In this document: in pieces, positions 26,201 through 36,858 of the stretch | Numbering within the stretch: position 1 is the first letter of the stretch | How the letters are laid out: the number at the start of each line of letters is the position of its first letter | Origin: Symsagittifera roscoffensis | Taxonomy: Eukaryota > Xenacoelomorpha > Acoela > Convolutidae | DNA length: 64,000 bases | NCBI RefSeq assembly: GCF_963678635.1 | Contig: NC_087070.1 | Span: 49,643,467-49,707,466 of the forward strand | Reading direction: 5' to 3' | Program-made: the position numbers and the translations under genes | The notes under the pieces: generated by a model | The model's database searches: none | The model's input: the letters and a program-made list of their open reading frames with translations, nothing else | What the model was told of the DNA's origin: nothing

Positions 26201-29200
26201 GTAGAATTATCCGCAATAAAGAAATATTTTATCATTCCCAAATTGGCTAAAATGCCAATCTTTAAACCCCCATAATTTTAGGAAAAATAATCACAGGTGA
26301 AATATTGTTTAAAATTTAAGCTCAGGACAACAATACCTTTTGAATGTTTTTTAAAAATTTTGTCAAATAAGGCTAGATAAAAAGTCGAAATTTGTCTGAA
26401 GAAAAAAATCCACCCCGAGCACAAATATTCCGTTACTTTCTTGACGAAAGTCAGAACGATAAATAAAAAAGTCAAAGCGCAACGAGTAATGTGAAATTGG
26501 TCTTTTCACGAAAATTCTATATTTATTGTCATTTTTGTCTAAACTCTTTTGTTCAAGTTTGAATTTGTTCGGGAGTTAATGTTTCATACAAATTACAATT
26601 TCGATCGCCAAATTTTTTGTGAAAAAAGCGAACTTTAAACACAAGCACAACCAAAGTCCACAATCTTTTATTTTAGATTTAATTAGTTGCTTACAGACTT
26701 CTGAATGCTTACACAACTAATTTATTTAAACTTCATTTTTTATTTTAATATATTTTTTGGTAAGCAATAGCAATAGGTACATCTTAAAGAACATTGGTTT
26801 TCTATGCTTTCATGCTTTTCTCATTTTCCCTCGCTTTGAAAAACAATGAGAAATCTCTTTTGTGAGATTTTGCAGAGGATCTGCGAGAGCCTAGCAGACA
26901 ATTTTAAAGGCACAGAACATACCAAACTAAAAAAAGATATGCGATTTACTTTGAAAAAGAATGCAAAGTCGGGGGCGGATTTAGGAAGGGGGCGGGGGGG
27001 GGGTAGGCGGACGCTTTCTTCCAGGGATTCGACCCCCTGCCGACCCAAAGGGTCCCCCCTTTGGTACTTTTAAGAAATCAAGTTTTGGCCGACCAACCTT
27101 AAAATTTTTCTAAAGGCGCCTTTGGCGCCGGCGCCAATATATACTAATTTTGAGGGGGGAGCGCGCGCCGAAAAAACGTAATTTTTCGGTCAAAATTTTC
27201 CAAAAAATGCCTAAAAACGCCTTTTTCGGCCTATTTTTTCAAAATTTTGCCTGCAGCGCAAAAAATGTGGCCAAAATAGGGTCAAAGCAGTGCTTTGGAA
27301 GAGCTCGAGAAATCAATTTGGTCGACCTAAAAAAAAGGTCTACTGAGAGTAGAAAGTCTACGAATGAGAGTAGATCCTAGCTAGAATGAAAGTATTTCTT
27401 GCAAGTTTTCTTGCAAGATATTTTGCAAGAGTTGCAGTCCTCGATCACTGGGGCTAGCAGGAGAGATTAGTTCAACCAAACATTTTGACCAAAGTCTAAT
27501 TAATGGCAGTGATTTTCGTACACCGTAGACTCTTAGTTGCACAACTGCACTTTCTTGAAATTCAGTGTCTCTGTATAATTCGAGAACTTCGGCTTCGGTA
27601 TCAATAAACCCATTCAGAAAATAAAGTTAAATTTGCTAATCAAAACTTGCTCCAACGAAATTTTGTAGTTTAAAAGAGAAAATAAAAAAAGCAAAAAATT
27701 TTAATGCGAACAACATCACAATTTTGGATAGACTAAGGGCATATTCAATACGCACTTGAAAAAAATTAAAACTTAAATTTTAAAACAATAAATTATAAAT
27801 ACTTTGACAAAAATACAAAAAAATTATCAAAAGTCACAAAATTGTTGATATCTCAAAAAACAAGCCATGCCGGAAGAATTCAGTTTCTGTGCTAGATTCC
27901 CAAACCGTGAAGATGGTATGATAGCATTAGACCAGCCATCTTATGATGACGGCTCTAAGGAAGTTTGTTCAATAATTTCTCCAATTTCGTTAAAATGCTG
28001 TTTTCTCGATAACTATCAACGTTACGTTTGATTGGTCAAATTGTAGGGGCAAAATTTCCATACTACAACGCTATAATGTGGGTCTAATAGCATCCAACCA
28101 CTAGGGATGGGTTTTTAATAAACGGCAAGCGAAGTCTAGTTTGCAAAATACGCTTGTAAGATCATAATTCCCCATAATATGGTTTTCTTTCATTTTTTAA
28201 AGAGAAACGGGTTCTTCATTTTTGTCAAGGACCCAAGATTAGATTGCATCAACATGATTTTTGCTTAATTTTGCAGAAAAAATTTGATATAGCCATCTAT
28301 TTCATCTCTTATTTTTATATGAACAGGTTTAACATAATGATTAGAAAACTTATTGAATACAATCCATTTAAGGAACGCATGCAAAATTTTAGAAATACAT
28401 TTAAAACTTTTAAGCGTTCAATATTTTTTTTGAAAAAAAAATCCGGAAACGTTGTCAAATTCGCGCTCAAAAAGAAACATACGTAGAATTATTTTCTCAA
28501 TGCCTGAATTTGACTGTGAAAATTACTTTATAATCTACTTTCAATTAAAAATTTTAAATTTTGTTGTTAATGGAAAAAATAGAAATGGAAATTAAGTATC
28601 GAAAGCTTACTGAATTTTGCATTTTTCGAGGAATTTTTTCAATCGAGGAACCATATTGCTATTGAAGTATGTGTTAATTGAAACTAATTATTTTTATCAA
28701 AACTCATTTATTATAATATCAAAAATTGAGAACTCTTCCTTTTAATTTTATTGAATGAATTGCTTTTTTTTCAGTTTTTCACCTATCAGCTTACATAGCT
28801 CAAATTCAATAATTTTTGTAGCATGTTCTTGTAGCGAAGTTAGCTTTTGTCGCAAAATTTTAGGCAGTTTTTTGTATATTTTTTAAGCAAAATCAAAATC
28901 AAAATTCTCGCTAATTTTTATCAAGATCTTTTTCGGCTCTATGTACTTTGTTTTTTTCTTTCAAAAAAAACCAAACTTTTTGAGACTTTTTTATTATAAC
29001 AGATTTTAAATAGCTTGGATCCTTGCAAGATGACAAGTATCTTTGGAAACGTATATACCAAAGATATGATACGTCTTCAATTGATGAGCTATAGAGCATG
29101 ATGAATAATCTCCCTAATATTTCTTACTTTTCTATTGTGAAATACAACGATGCGATCTGTCAATACTACTGAAAAGGAAATAATTAATTTTTTAACTAAC

Positions 29201-29452
29201 CGAACTGAGTACCCTGAAGATGACGATCGAGTTTCCGAACAGAAACAGAAGTCCAATTATCATCAGAACAGGGTGCCAATTGAACTGAGAGTAAGAACCA
29301 TCCCACGCGAATCCCTCTTGGTATTTTGTGACCCAGACAACCACAAACACAACTGCCGCTACGCCTATCAATTCGGTCACTGCAAAAACTGGATATTTCA
29401 GCCATTCTCGTTGGTAACAATGACTTGCCGAATCCGCGTTTGCTCTATCCAT
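17268..29452 (-). CDS. Cytochrome b561 (transmembrane ascorbate-dependent electron carrier)
   Basis: Four coding exons: 29201-29452, 18540-18664, 18003-18087 and 17268-17573, joined at phases 0, 2 and 0 to give 255 residues, the family's usual length (about 250). Proteins of this family sit in vesicle or plasma membranes with six helices and two b-type hemes, passing electrons from cytosolic ascorbate to monodehydroascorbate or ferric iron on the other side. Sequence features: [10 protein letters not shown] (His60), KLVHASLH (His94), SLHSWVGI (His128) and [11 protein letters not shown] (His167). The 34-34-39 spacing of these four ligands is that of vertebrate CYB561 and confirms the splice choices. 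Several hydrophobic helices are evident, and the tail is acidic (EDDYESEDQ). The start ATG lies in AAAATGG. Intron 1 ends in GTTAGT and a normal AG and is about 10.5 kb, containing an antisense LTR element. Introns 2 and 3 have GC donors. Which paralogue (CYB561, CYBRD1 or CYB561A3 type) is not resolved. Confidence 0.9.
17574..18002 (-). other. GC-AG intron (cytochrome b561 intron 3)
   Basis: The donor is CCACAG|GCGAGT, a good GC-type donor, and the acceptor is TTTTTTTTCAG|TTC. A second in-frame AG lies 9 nt downstream (CCCACAG|GAC, exon start 17564) and would drop Phe-Pro-Gln. The first acceptor keeps the 39-residue gap between the third and fourth heme histidines, so it is preferred. Confidence 0.75.
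18088..18539 (-). other. GC-AG intron with complementary ends (cytochrome b561 intron 2)
   Basis: The donor is CAG|GCTTTTTTTC and the acceptor GTCTACAG|TCTG. No GT that would keep the conserved SLHSW motif in register exists near the donor. Just inside the ends lie GGCTTTTTTTC (plus 18097-18107) and its exact reverse complement GAAAAAAAGCC (18530-18540), so the intron ends could pair or are relics of a terminal inverted repeat. Confidence 0.75.
19364..20015 (+). repeat. 5' LTR of element 2
   Basis: It matches 25585-26234 along its whole length with about 25 differences and small indels. It contains a 23-base palindrome at 19882-19904 (arms CATTCTCTCCG and CGGAGAGAATG around one G), also intact in the other LTR. 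Confidence 0.9.
20015..21001 (+). mobile_element. gag of element 2
   Basis: A 328-residue gag-type protein beginning MAQSNSN. The middle shows the helical capsid-like pattern, with [16 protein letters not shown] as a typical Gypsy capsid motif near residue 175. The C-terminus has two Cys/His clusters, the second a canonical CX2CX4HX4C knuckle ([14 protein letters not shown]). It overlaps the start of pol by a few bases in another frame, which fits the ribosomal frameshifting known in this family. Confidence 0.85.
20016..20027 (+). promoter_or_regulatory. Primer-binding site of element 2 (tRNA-Ser type)
   Basis: TGGCGCAGTC directly follows the CA end of the LTR. From established knowledge, 17.6 and 297 use the same start of the primer site with tRNA-Ser. 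The gag start codon (20015-20017) overlaps the LTR/primer-site junction, which leaves no leader. Confidence 0.55.
21001..25560 (+). mobile_element. pol of element 2 (protease, RT, RNase H, integrase)
   Basis: Domains in order: aspartic protease-like stretch near 21.2-21.5 kb; reverse transcriptase at about 21.6-22.4 kb with [13 protein letters not shown] and [10 protein letters not shown]; RNase H at about 22.5-23.0 kb with [13 protein letters not shown] and ITDHKTLL; integrase at about 23.7-24.5 kb with [14 protein letters not shown] tail of about 1 kb (24.5-25.56 kb), rich in Ser, Lys and Asn, ends just before the 3' LTR; no envelope was recognised in it. The region is interrupted by several breaks. 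Confidence 0.85.
25585..26234 (+). repeat. 3' LTR of element 2
   Basis: Direct repeat of 19364-20015, with the palindrome conserved at 26107-26129. Bases immediately to the right (from 26260) are another dispersed repeat, so the element may have landed in or beside that repeat. Confidence 0.9.
26260..26496 (-). repeat. Dispersed 0.2-kb repeat, copy 1
   Basis: It reads as the reverse complement of 35813-36030. Matching landmarks include CCCCCATAATTTT here with the complement near 36.01 kb, CACAGGTGAAAT, GTCGAAATTTGTCTGAAG and ATATTCCGTTACTTT. Family unknown; no terminal repeats were recognised. Confidence 0.75.
26965..27345 (-). repeat. R1 repeat, copy 1 (tRNA-like box, GC-rich palindromes)
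   Basis: The R1 family is recognised by shared landmarks: GGTCGACC-rich end, CGGCGCGCTC, GGCGCCTTTGGCGCC palindrome, GACCCTTTGGGTCGGCAG, then GGTTCGAANCCC (RNA polymerase III B-box-like) and a GGCGGACGC end with TAAATCCGC. This copy lies in reverse with a G-rich tract at about 26985-27003. It sits in cytochrome b561 intron 1. Confidence 0.75.
27346..29200. other. Rest of cytochrome b561 intron 1
   Basis: AT-rich intron sequence. Apart from three CTTGCAAG boxes near 27.4 kb, no repeat, exon or structured element was recognised. Confidence 0.5.
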
Positions 29453-32400
29453 TTTGGAAATTTAATTTTTGAAAGAGTAAAAACTCTAGTAAGAATGCAA
29501 TTAAGTTCACTTTTTTCAGCGAGCGATACTTGTGATAAGCGTGCAAATTAGTGCAATGGTAACTGTGTTCAAGTTAAGACCATAATGATACTGAGCTTAC
29601 GTTTTTATAAACATGAAGACAAACAGACGCTAGTGGCAGATTTGTTACAACATGTAATAAACAATCTATCAGAGCCGAAACTGAAGAAACCAAGATTAAA
29701 CATGAACAATAAACGAGACTGCGAAACGAGACTGCAAGACTGATCAGATTTCTCTTTGACGCGTCTCAAAGATTTCTTCGTTTTCTCGAAACTTTTAAAC
29801 TAAAATAGTTTTTGGGGATTTTTTTCTTATGGTAACTTTGCACTTAACAAGCAAAATTGAGTAATTTCCATCGGTCAGTTTGGAATGATATCTGAGCCGG
29901 ACGACATGTTGTCTTACGTGTTGGGCACATCAAATGAATGTTTAAATAAAAATTTCCGATAAAAAATTGCTTTATTTTAATTCCAAAAATCTTTTTCTTC
30001 AAGGTATTTTTTTTCAATGAATTTATTGAAACTCTAACCGAAAAAATCAAAAACGTATAAAATATGAGGCTATTTAAACTACAAGCTTTTTAATCATAAA
30101 TATATGACAACTTTGCATGAGTGGAACAAATGCAAAAAAATAATGGATGGCAATTAAAGGTTTTTTAATAATCAATTTTACAACTTTAAAAAACCTTCAT
30201 TAATATTGCGAAAAATTCAAAGAGAAATAAATATGAGTAAAATTAAACTCAAAGTGAGGTAGTGTTTTTTGAAATTGATAAAGAAAATTTAAATGAAAGT
30301 CCGGCATCTTTTCATTCAATTACTATCATTCAATTCATTGGTTTTGTATCGATTATCTCAAATTGCATTCAATTCCTTCCTAAGCAACGTTATTGAATTT
30401 TAAAACTTTGACTATTTACTGAAGGAAATTTTACACTCTACTGTTGTAGCCTTAGATCGAGGCAATGCTCTACTCGCGCCCACTTACACAAAACATTTTT
30501 ATTTGTAAAATAGCCCAACAATTCCTTCAAAATTTAGACCTGACTGCTTTTTGGGCGCCTATTTATATACTATGCGCCAACTTTCGACAAAAACTCTAAA
30601 TGAAATTTAAAAAAATAACGGCATCGCTCATGTGGGTCGCCAAAGATTTCCTCAGCATTAGTAAAAAAAAATCGGCTTTTCAAAAGTGAACTTCAATTTT
30701 TTGATTGTTGACTATCTTCAGTCCCCAATAAACCGAAAACAAATTTAACATTCAGCTTTCTCTTTCTTGGAGAAAAAGATTTGCGAGAAATTATCGTCGG
30801 CATTTTTGTTTTTTCAGTCAATTTTTTTGAAATCAAAGTTTTTGAAATCTGAGCAAGAAGTTTCCGGCAAAAAAATGATAACCAAAGAAAATATACAATT
30901 TCAGGGCTCAAACTTTTACAAGGTACAGGAGTGAAATTACATCTTGAATTAAAAAGCAAATGATGCAAAAAATTTCCCTGACGTTGCAACTAAGCAAACG
31001 AAACAAAAACTGTCAAACAAAAAAATCCCACAATTCAATTTTTCCGGAAAAAACTGAAACTTCATACATACTGAAAAAGCAAAGCACGTCCTGGAGTCGA
31101 ACCCACAGGCATAAGGGTACAAAGGGAAACGCATTACATCTACGCCAATTAGAATTGAGCCCGGAAGTTGTTAAGATACAATAAAAAAGTAAGTAAGAAA
31201 AGCAAGCAGGATTTGTAAGCAAAGAGAAAAGTCTGGTTCCCAATTACAAGATACTTGCTCTCACGTGTCTAATAATAGGAGACTATAAAAAATTTTTTTG
31301 CATGCAGCTCTTCAAAAGTAAGCTGTCTGTTAATCTTTATAATGTTTTTCTATTTGAGCTTCAGTTATAGTTAGAGTTATGGTCGTCCCTACAAGTCTTG
31401 ACAATTACTTGGTACCCCCTTGGCAAGGTCCTAACTGAATTCTTCCACTGACGACACTAGTCCTAAATTCCAAGTTCATTATTGGTATCTGTAATCAAGT
31501 TGTGCAAATATCAAGTCCAATTTCACCTCCAAATTTATTTTTAATTTATCAATCTCCGAAGTCTTTTGTTCAATTAACCCATTAGAATTAACAATTTTCC
31601 ATTAGTTATTACCATAAAGATCAATCTCGCGAGATCAGGTTTGATGTGCTATGCAATACGGGAAAATTTGCTTTGTTGTGAAGGAATTTCAGTTAGAGTA
31701 CCTAAGTTCTTTTTTGAAGGCCCAAAAAAACTATTTGTGTACCCTATGTATACCCGGCAACTTAAAATACTAATTTTCAAGCAATGAGTACTCAGTTGAT
31801 ACTACTTTTAAATTTCTCAAATTCTTACATTTTTGCAAGTTAAACTTGAAATTTTGCAGCATTAAATTCTGCCTAGACAAAAGTTGGTTTGGTTTTCTGT
31901 TCCATTTTTAATTGTTTATTTAAAAGTTCGAAAAAAATTTAAATTGAAGTGTAATAATCGTGCATATAGCAACAATCAATAAGTGACAGTCCAATGAGCA
32001 ACTTTTTCACGATCGAGGTTTTCGTCAGGTAGCGACTGTGTTTGAAGCTTCTAGTTCGGATCTCTTAGCATCCGGGAGTAATGAGTTCTCGGTGATTCTG
32101 AAACAAAACTCAGTCAACATTTCAGATCAAAAATTTTTCGACAATCAAAATTTTGGAACTCGGTTATGAATTCGAAGATTTTTTACGATCTTTTTTACCC
32201 TAAAATGTCAATGCGGATGGACAACGGCTAACTTTTTTTACCGCCAAAATTTGCAAAAGTAAGTATTCAGCAAAGAACAAATTATTACGACTGGAATTAT
32301 TTTATCTCAATACTTTGCAAAATCAATCATTATTCAAATTGGTCAAAGCTGTTCAATTTTTTTCTTGGACGAAGGTTACTTACAGTTTCGAGTTGGCGAC

Positions 32401-33009
32401 CTGCAACATCCCTCTTTTCAAATCGAGTCTAAATAGGATTAGGTCATTTTAACTTTCTGAATATAATGCCAACCTAAACTAATCATGATAACAAAACGAT
32501 ACAAAAATAACATTTTTTTTTGGTGCCAATACATAAAGCAACAGCTTTAACTTTTAGTTTTCCATTGCTTGACGTAAGAATAAAACAATGTATTGAAACG
32601 AAAACAAAAAATAAAAAAGTTAATCATCTTTTTAGATGTTCTTTTTTCGATAGTTAGAAAATTTTTATGAAAATTTTTCACCACAGATTAATTCCAAGCT
32701 GAAAGGCTTTTAATATGCTAGTCGTTCAATTTCCTAAGACTATTCTTTGGGGTAACTGATTTTGGCGTCAAAAAATTGGAAGTCAAAGTTTCCTGGCATT
32801 TTCAGCAGCCAGAACGTTAAATTATAATCTGTTTTCAAGACCTCTCGACTTTTGCTGAGTTTCCATTATTGTCATAGTTTCTCAAAATGCTTAGCAAGTT
32901 TCATATGTCCTTTCAAAAGCTAAACTATACTTCACTTTGATTAACCGAGGGTTAGGGGACGTCTCGTTGCTTGAAGGATAGGGGGCATTACTAGCTCAGA
33001 AAAAAATAG
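29453..33009. other. Intergenic, AT-rich
   Basis: This is upstream of cytochrome b561, so its promoter should lie at the left end, but no TATA box stands out. A tRNA-like repeat head is listed separately at 31085-31150. Nothing else was recognised. Confidence 0.5.
31085..31150 (-). repeat. tRNA-like SINE head
   Basis: On the minus strand GGGTTCGACTCC fits the pol III B box exactly, with TTGGCGTAGATG upstream as a weaker A box at tRNA-like spacing. There is no convincing acceptor stem, so this is a tRNA-derived SINE or pseudogene. Confidence 0.4.
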
Positions 33010-33130
33010 CTTGTAATTATTAAGCAGGGGCGCAGCAGCGGATCTCCGTGAAAGATCTGAACAGCGAGTGCCTCGTTCCTTTCCCTTGTGGATAAATCGT
33101 CTTAACTTGATTATTCTATTTAATTTTTAA
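33010..33130. repeat. SINE tail fragment
   Basis: Shares CAGCAGCGG...CTCCGTGA and TGTGGATAAATCGTCTTAA with the tail of the SINE at 52806-53060, in the same orientation. The tRNA head is missing here. Confidence 0.6.
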
Positions 33131-33144
33131 AAGCTAAATTAATT

Positions 33145-33375
33145 TTAAAAAGGTATAAATAATTTTAAAAAGCGAACCGCCTCGACTCTGGAGTTCCTGC
33201 CGAGTGCGTCTGCCTTCTCGGTCTTGTAAGCACTCTGGTGTCGGTAGAACACCCCCGGAACCACCTCGCTACTCGTCCCGCTCAGAGTCGCCTCCGGAAG
33301 CATCACAACGGAGCCACCTCCACACACTGAGAACCTCTGCTCCTGCTGCACTTCGCTTTTGGACGAGAAAGACAT
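33145..33375 (-). CDS. Hypothetical protein or first exon, unrecognised
   Basis: A 76-codon ORF beginning MSFSSKSEVQQEQRFSVCGG. It is GC-rich in a very AT-rich region, which argues for real coding. The last ten residues come from AT-rich DNA next to a SINE tail and look non-coding, so the true exon may end near NSRVEAV at a GT such as AGA|GTCGAG or GCG|GTTCGC. No downstream exon was found. Ser/Gly/Val-rich, with no signal peptide, membrane segment or known motif. A TATA box lies about 105 bases upstream on the same strand, so this is plausibly the 5' end of a gene. Function unknown. Confidence 0.4.
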   Translation of the reverse strand: MSFSSKSEVQQEQRFSVCGGGSVVMLPEATLSGTSSEVVPGVFYRHQSAYKTEKADALGRNSRVEAVRFLKLFIPF

Positions 33376-33480
33376 TTTAGATTGCTTTTTAGACTGATTT
33401 GTACCGGATTAATTAGGCTAATTAATAGGTTTCGGTTACGAGTTGTGAAGTTGATAATGAAATTCAGGGAACTTTGTTCC

Positions 33481-33488
33481 TTTATATA
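33481..33488 (-). promoter_or_regulatory. TATA box of the small ORF
   Basis: The minus strand reads CGCTATATAAAGG, a strong TATA match, about 105 bases before the ATG at 33375. A start site near 33455 would give an AT-rich leader of about 80 bases. Confidence 0.5.
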
Positions 33489-34369
33489 GCGAGAATATCC
33501 ATTGTTCTCCTTAGTTTATTGATTGAGTAACAAAGAGTGAATACCTTTAGGGTCAATTTGGTAAATTTAATGAGTCTGCTAGCTATATGATCAGACAATG
33601 ATAGTGTCATAATTATGCTGATTCATTTTCAAAAGATTTTAAAAGAGCAGAAGGTTTTACTTGGGAGGAGATTGAGTGTAAATTGACCCTTTCTTCGTTC
33701 CAATTTGCCAAAAAAAATTAAAAATAGCTTTTTGCTGAAAAGGTTGAAATCTATAGTTGGGATAAAAAGTCTTGTGCAAAATCTGCCATTATTAGATTTA
33801 ACTTATGGAATAATCAAAAATAATGTTTTTATGACGAAAAACGTTTGCTGAATTTTTAGACATTTTTTTGAGAAAACGTAAAAAAATGATAGCACACGGG
33901 TTACTTATCCATGGAAATTCAACACTGGCAAGGGAAAACCCATGTCAAAGTCTTGCAGGGATTGCCCTGGACTTCCTGGATTGGTCTAAGAGTCTAGGGC
34001 TGGTTTTCAAATACTTTTTCTAGGAACTGCCAGGTTTTTTTTGGCAAGAAAAACTATGTCGGCTAATGCCAATAAACTTCTTGAAGTAGCTATAAGGTAA
34101 AAACAAGTTACAAACTTGAAAATACCCAAAAGCTAAATTTGAGCCCAGTGAGTACGCTGAAGATAAAAGGTATTGAGACAAAAACGGATCTGAGATCTTC
34201 TTGAAGAGGTGGGTTTTTTTCAAAAGAAGCATTTTGGTTGTTAATTTTGGTGGGTTGACCAAATGAGAATTTTTTTCTCTCCCAGAACGTTAAAAATACT
34301 TTTTTGTGAGTTTTTTCTGAAACTCTAAGAAAAGTTTTTGTTTTGTGGAATTTCAAATGTAGTTTTTCG

Positions 34370-34870
34370 TGATAGCAATTCTGGTGGTATATTTCTGCTT
34401 AGAGTTTATGGAAGAGCAAGGTTTTTTCCTGCTGTCCAGTCTATGTGGAGATTGGGAAACTCTATTAAAAATAAATGAAATCTTTATACTTTTTGATTTG
34501 AGTTTGATTTTTGTGTGAAAAGAAACATTATTGGCTTATGGTCTGTGAATAGAACAGTTGGAATTTTTTTTACAAGGACTAAAAATCCATGTTCTCTTAA
34601 TGTATATATGATAGCTTTACATTCTCTCATTAAAGTGGAGAGTCTCAATTCTGCTTGAGTGAATAGTCCAAAATTTGCTGAAGTGAGGTTCATTTTATTT
34701 GTTTCTTGATGTGATTCTAAAAGTGCTGCACCTATTCCGAAATTGGATGCGTCGCACGACATAAAATGGTTGGCTAGGATGGGGAACTGTGTTTGATATT
34801 TGTTCACTTATGGGTTTTTAAATTTCGACAAATCTTTTTTAATGTTCTATGGTCTATTCAAAAATGTTCT
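34370..34870 (-). mobile_element. Gypsy RNase H fragment, same family as element 1
   Basis: The minus strand encodes CDASNFGIGAALLESH, then SANFGLFTQAE, LMRECKAIIYTL and FTDHKPIMFLFTQKSN, matching the RNase H of element 1 at 8.5-9.25 kb closely in order and wording. Only this domain and a short flank are present, so it is a broken solo piece of an old copy. Confidence 0.85.
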
Positions 34871-34890
34871 GATATCGTAAAATGTTATAG

Positions 34891-34986
34891 CAAATATCCC
34901 GTAACGCAAATATCCCGTTACACAACTAGTGTAAGCAAACTATCCCGTTATGCATATATCCCGTTAGGCAACTAGTGCAAGCAAAC
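34891..34986 (+). repeat. Short tandem motif cluster (ATATCCCGTTA)
   Basis: Four copies of a motif like ATATCCCGTTA at about 34894, 34909, 34940 and 34956 alternate with two copies of CAACTAGTGTAAGCAAAC (second with one change). It immediately follows the RNase H fragment. Confidence 0.8.
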
Positions 34987-35812
34987 AACATCTTGGCAAA
35001 GTCAGCAAAAGAGAATTGTCAGCTGATTCCATAATGGGTTTGGAAATTCCGCAAACTGAAGCAGACGGCAAAATGTAACCGGATTTGCAAAGTGTAGCAT
35101 ACTCAACAAGCAAACTGTGAGCATATTCAACAAGAATTGGGGTGTGAATATTTCAGAGGCAAGTAGAGCCAGTTTGGGGGTGAACAGCAAGGTGCTATAC
35201 TACAATCTAAGTTATAACCTAACCATAGTTTGTGGTTAAGTCACATCTATAAACAAATCCTCAAGTTTTATTCAACTCAAGTCATTGATGCATCCCCTTT
35301 GTAATCAACTTCGACTGAAGCTAACGCTAAATACTAACTTAGCAAAAAAGGACCGACCATTTGCCGTGAAGAAAAGCCAAGGGTAGTTAAAACTGTGACT
35401 GTTGGTTTCCTAGTTTGCGACCCTTATTTTTTAAATTGCTACACTTGGCAAATATTTTTAACCTTGGCAACACATTTCCAAAATAATTGCACTTTAATAA
35501 TTCTGGTAAAATTTACAGCATTTTGTTTTTATCGCTATTATATGACTTAAAATTTAGCTAAATACGAATTGCACTATAAAAACTCTGGTAAAATTTTAAG
35601 TTTTTTTGTTTTTATTGATTTTTGTTTAAAGCCAACTAAGTTGAGAAAATAATTTCTATTCTGCTTCGCTAAGTCCGGATAAATAAAAGCAGCATTGTAG
35701 AACAGGCTAGGTTGAAATAATTCTAATTTTTTATCAAAACACAGAAAATTATTGCGATCCGGATCAATTTAACAGCAATTTAAATTCGGGAGATCAGACA
35801 AGGCCATTGTTA
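34987..35812. other. Intergenic, AT-rich
   Basis: Nothing recognisable was seen: no long ORF with coding character, no repeat shared with the rest of the window. Confidence 0.4.
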
Positions 35813-36030
35813 CGTTTCACATTTCATTACTCATTGTTCCGATTTTTGAAACAAAAGTAACGGAATATTTTTGCTCGGATGGGTTTTTTTTTTCTTCAGA
35901 CAAATTTCGACTTTTTAACTAACCATTTTTGACGGAATTTTTAATTCAAAAGGTATTGTTGTTTTGAGCTTAAATTTGAAAAGATATTTCACCTGTGATC
36001 ATTTTTTGTTAAGTTATGGGGGTTTAAAGA
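35813..36030 (+). repeat. Dispersed 0.2-kb repeat, copy 2
   Basis: Inverse of the copy at 26260-26496, with landmarks AAAGTAACGGAATATTT, CTTCAGACAAATTTCGAC and ATTTCACCTGTGATCATTTT. Family unknown. Confidence 0.75.
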
Positions 36031-36154
36031 ATATTAAAAATAGCGAAAAAAAAGTGAAAAAAAACAGCGATCGCCATCGATGAATTATCGATGTTCATTG
36101 CCACAATAGCAAATGAGTTCCAAATCAGGAGTGGATTGGGCGTCAGCCTTTACT

Positions 36155-36352
36155 AATTTTGAAGAGGAGCAAAAAAACACGATTTGTTGGTCAACGTGAC
36201 TCAAAACGTGCCATAAACATTTCTTTTGGCCTGTATTTTTTTAAATTCGACTGTATTGTAGAAAGAATTCCGCAGATCAGGGTCTCTACAGTATAATGGG
36301 AGGCCTCCTCAAAAATTATTTTGCTCGACCTAAGAAAAGGTCGACTCAATTT
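36155..36352 (-). repeat. R1 repeat, diverged partial copy
   Basis: Same order of landmarks as R1 in reverse: GAGGAGC, ACACGATTTGTTGGTCAACG, TTTGGCCTG, then GGGAGGC...TTTGCTCGACCTAAGAAAAGGTCGAC. The tRNA-like end is missing. Confidence 0.55.
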
Positions 36353-36716
36353 TCCAAAATATTATAAACACTTTATTTCAGTCAAAAGTCTTATCTTTAA
36401 GAAAATTTAGAAATCGAACAGCAATAACTAACTAGGAAACCTGCAGCTACTTTCGATGCTACTTAACTAATGCCATTCAAAAACATAATTAGACAAAATA
36501 ACTGTGAGTTTTCAGTTCATTTATTATCTACGCATGATTTAATTAAGATATCAACCAAGAGTTTCTCGAAAATAAGCTGAGCAGTTTGACCTCTTCCTTT
36601 CCACCTCCTCACCCGCAAATTTCTAATTGTGAAACTAGCTCATAAAACCCGATTGCTACAAAAAATGGCATATGGCACACGGACTAATAAGACTATTAAA
36701 AACATATTTGCTTTCA

Positions 36717-36722
36717 TTTATT
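36717..36722 (-). terminator. Polyadenylation signal of the EF-hand gene
   Basis: AATAAA on the minus strand (AAGTAATAAATGAAAG), about 137 bases after the stop codon at 36859, suitable for a short 3' UTR. Confidence 0.7.
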
Positions 36723-36858
36723 ACTTTATAAAAAAATCATTACACCATAGAAAATCGATGCTTATGAGTTGAGGGGAAGGGAGTTGGGGAGAGGAGAGGA
36801 AAAAGAGCAAACAGTTTAGGCAGTTTTAGCATCACAGTTTGTATGCATCTGGCAACCA

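Larger units (their letters stand above)
19364..26234 (+). mobile_element. Ty3/Gypsy LTR retrotransposon in cytochrome b561 intron 1 (element 2)
   Basis: Two direct repeats of about 650 bp (19364-20015 and 25585-26234) flank gag and pol read on the plus strand, antisense to the host gene. The LTRs end in CA and are followed by TGGCGCAGTC, which fits a primer site for tRNA-Ser as used by the Drosophila 17.6/297 group. The order gag, protease, RT, RNase H, integrase is Ty3/Gypsy. By eye the LTRs differ at roughly 4 percent of sites, so the insertion is of moderate age. Gag looks whole; pol carries several breaks. The expected short target duplication was not found, and the exact left LTR border is uncertain by about 10 bases. 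Confidence 0.9.

Noticed and set aside
29150-29551. 133-codon plus-strand open stretch
   Set aside because: It is the shadow of cytochrome b561 exon 1 on the other strand; the minus strand has the heme-ligand motif and correct splice sites.
34891-34986. CRISPR-like repeat pattern
   Set aside because: Animal nuclear context, spacers are repeated themselves, and units are too short.
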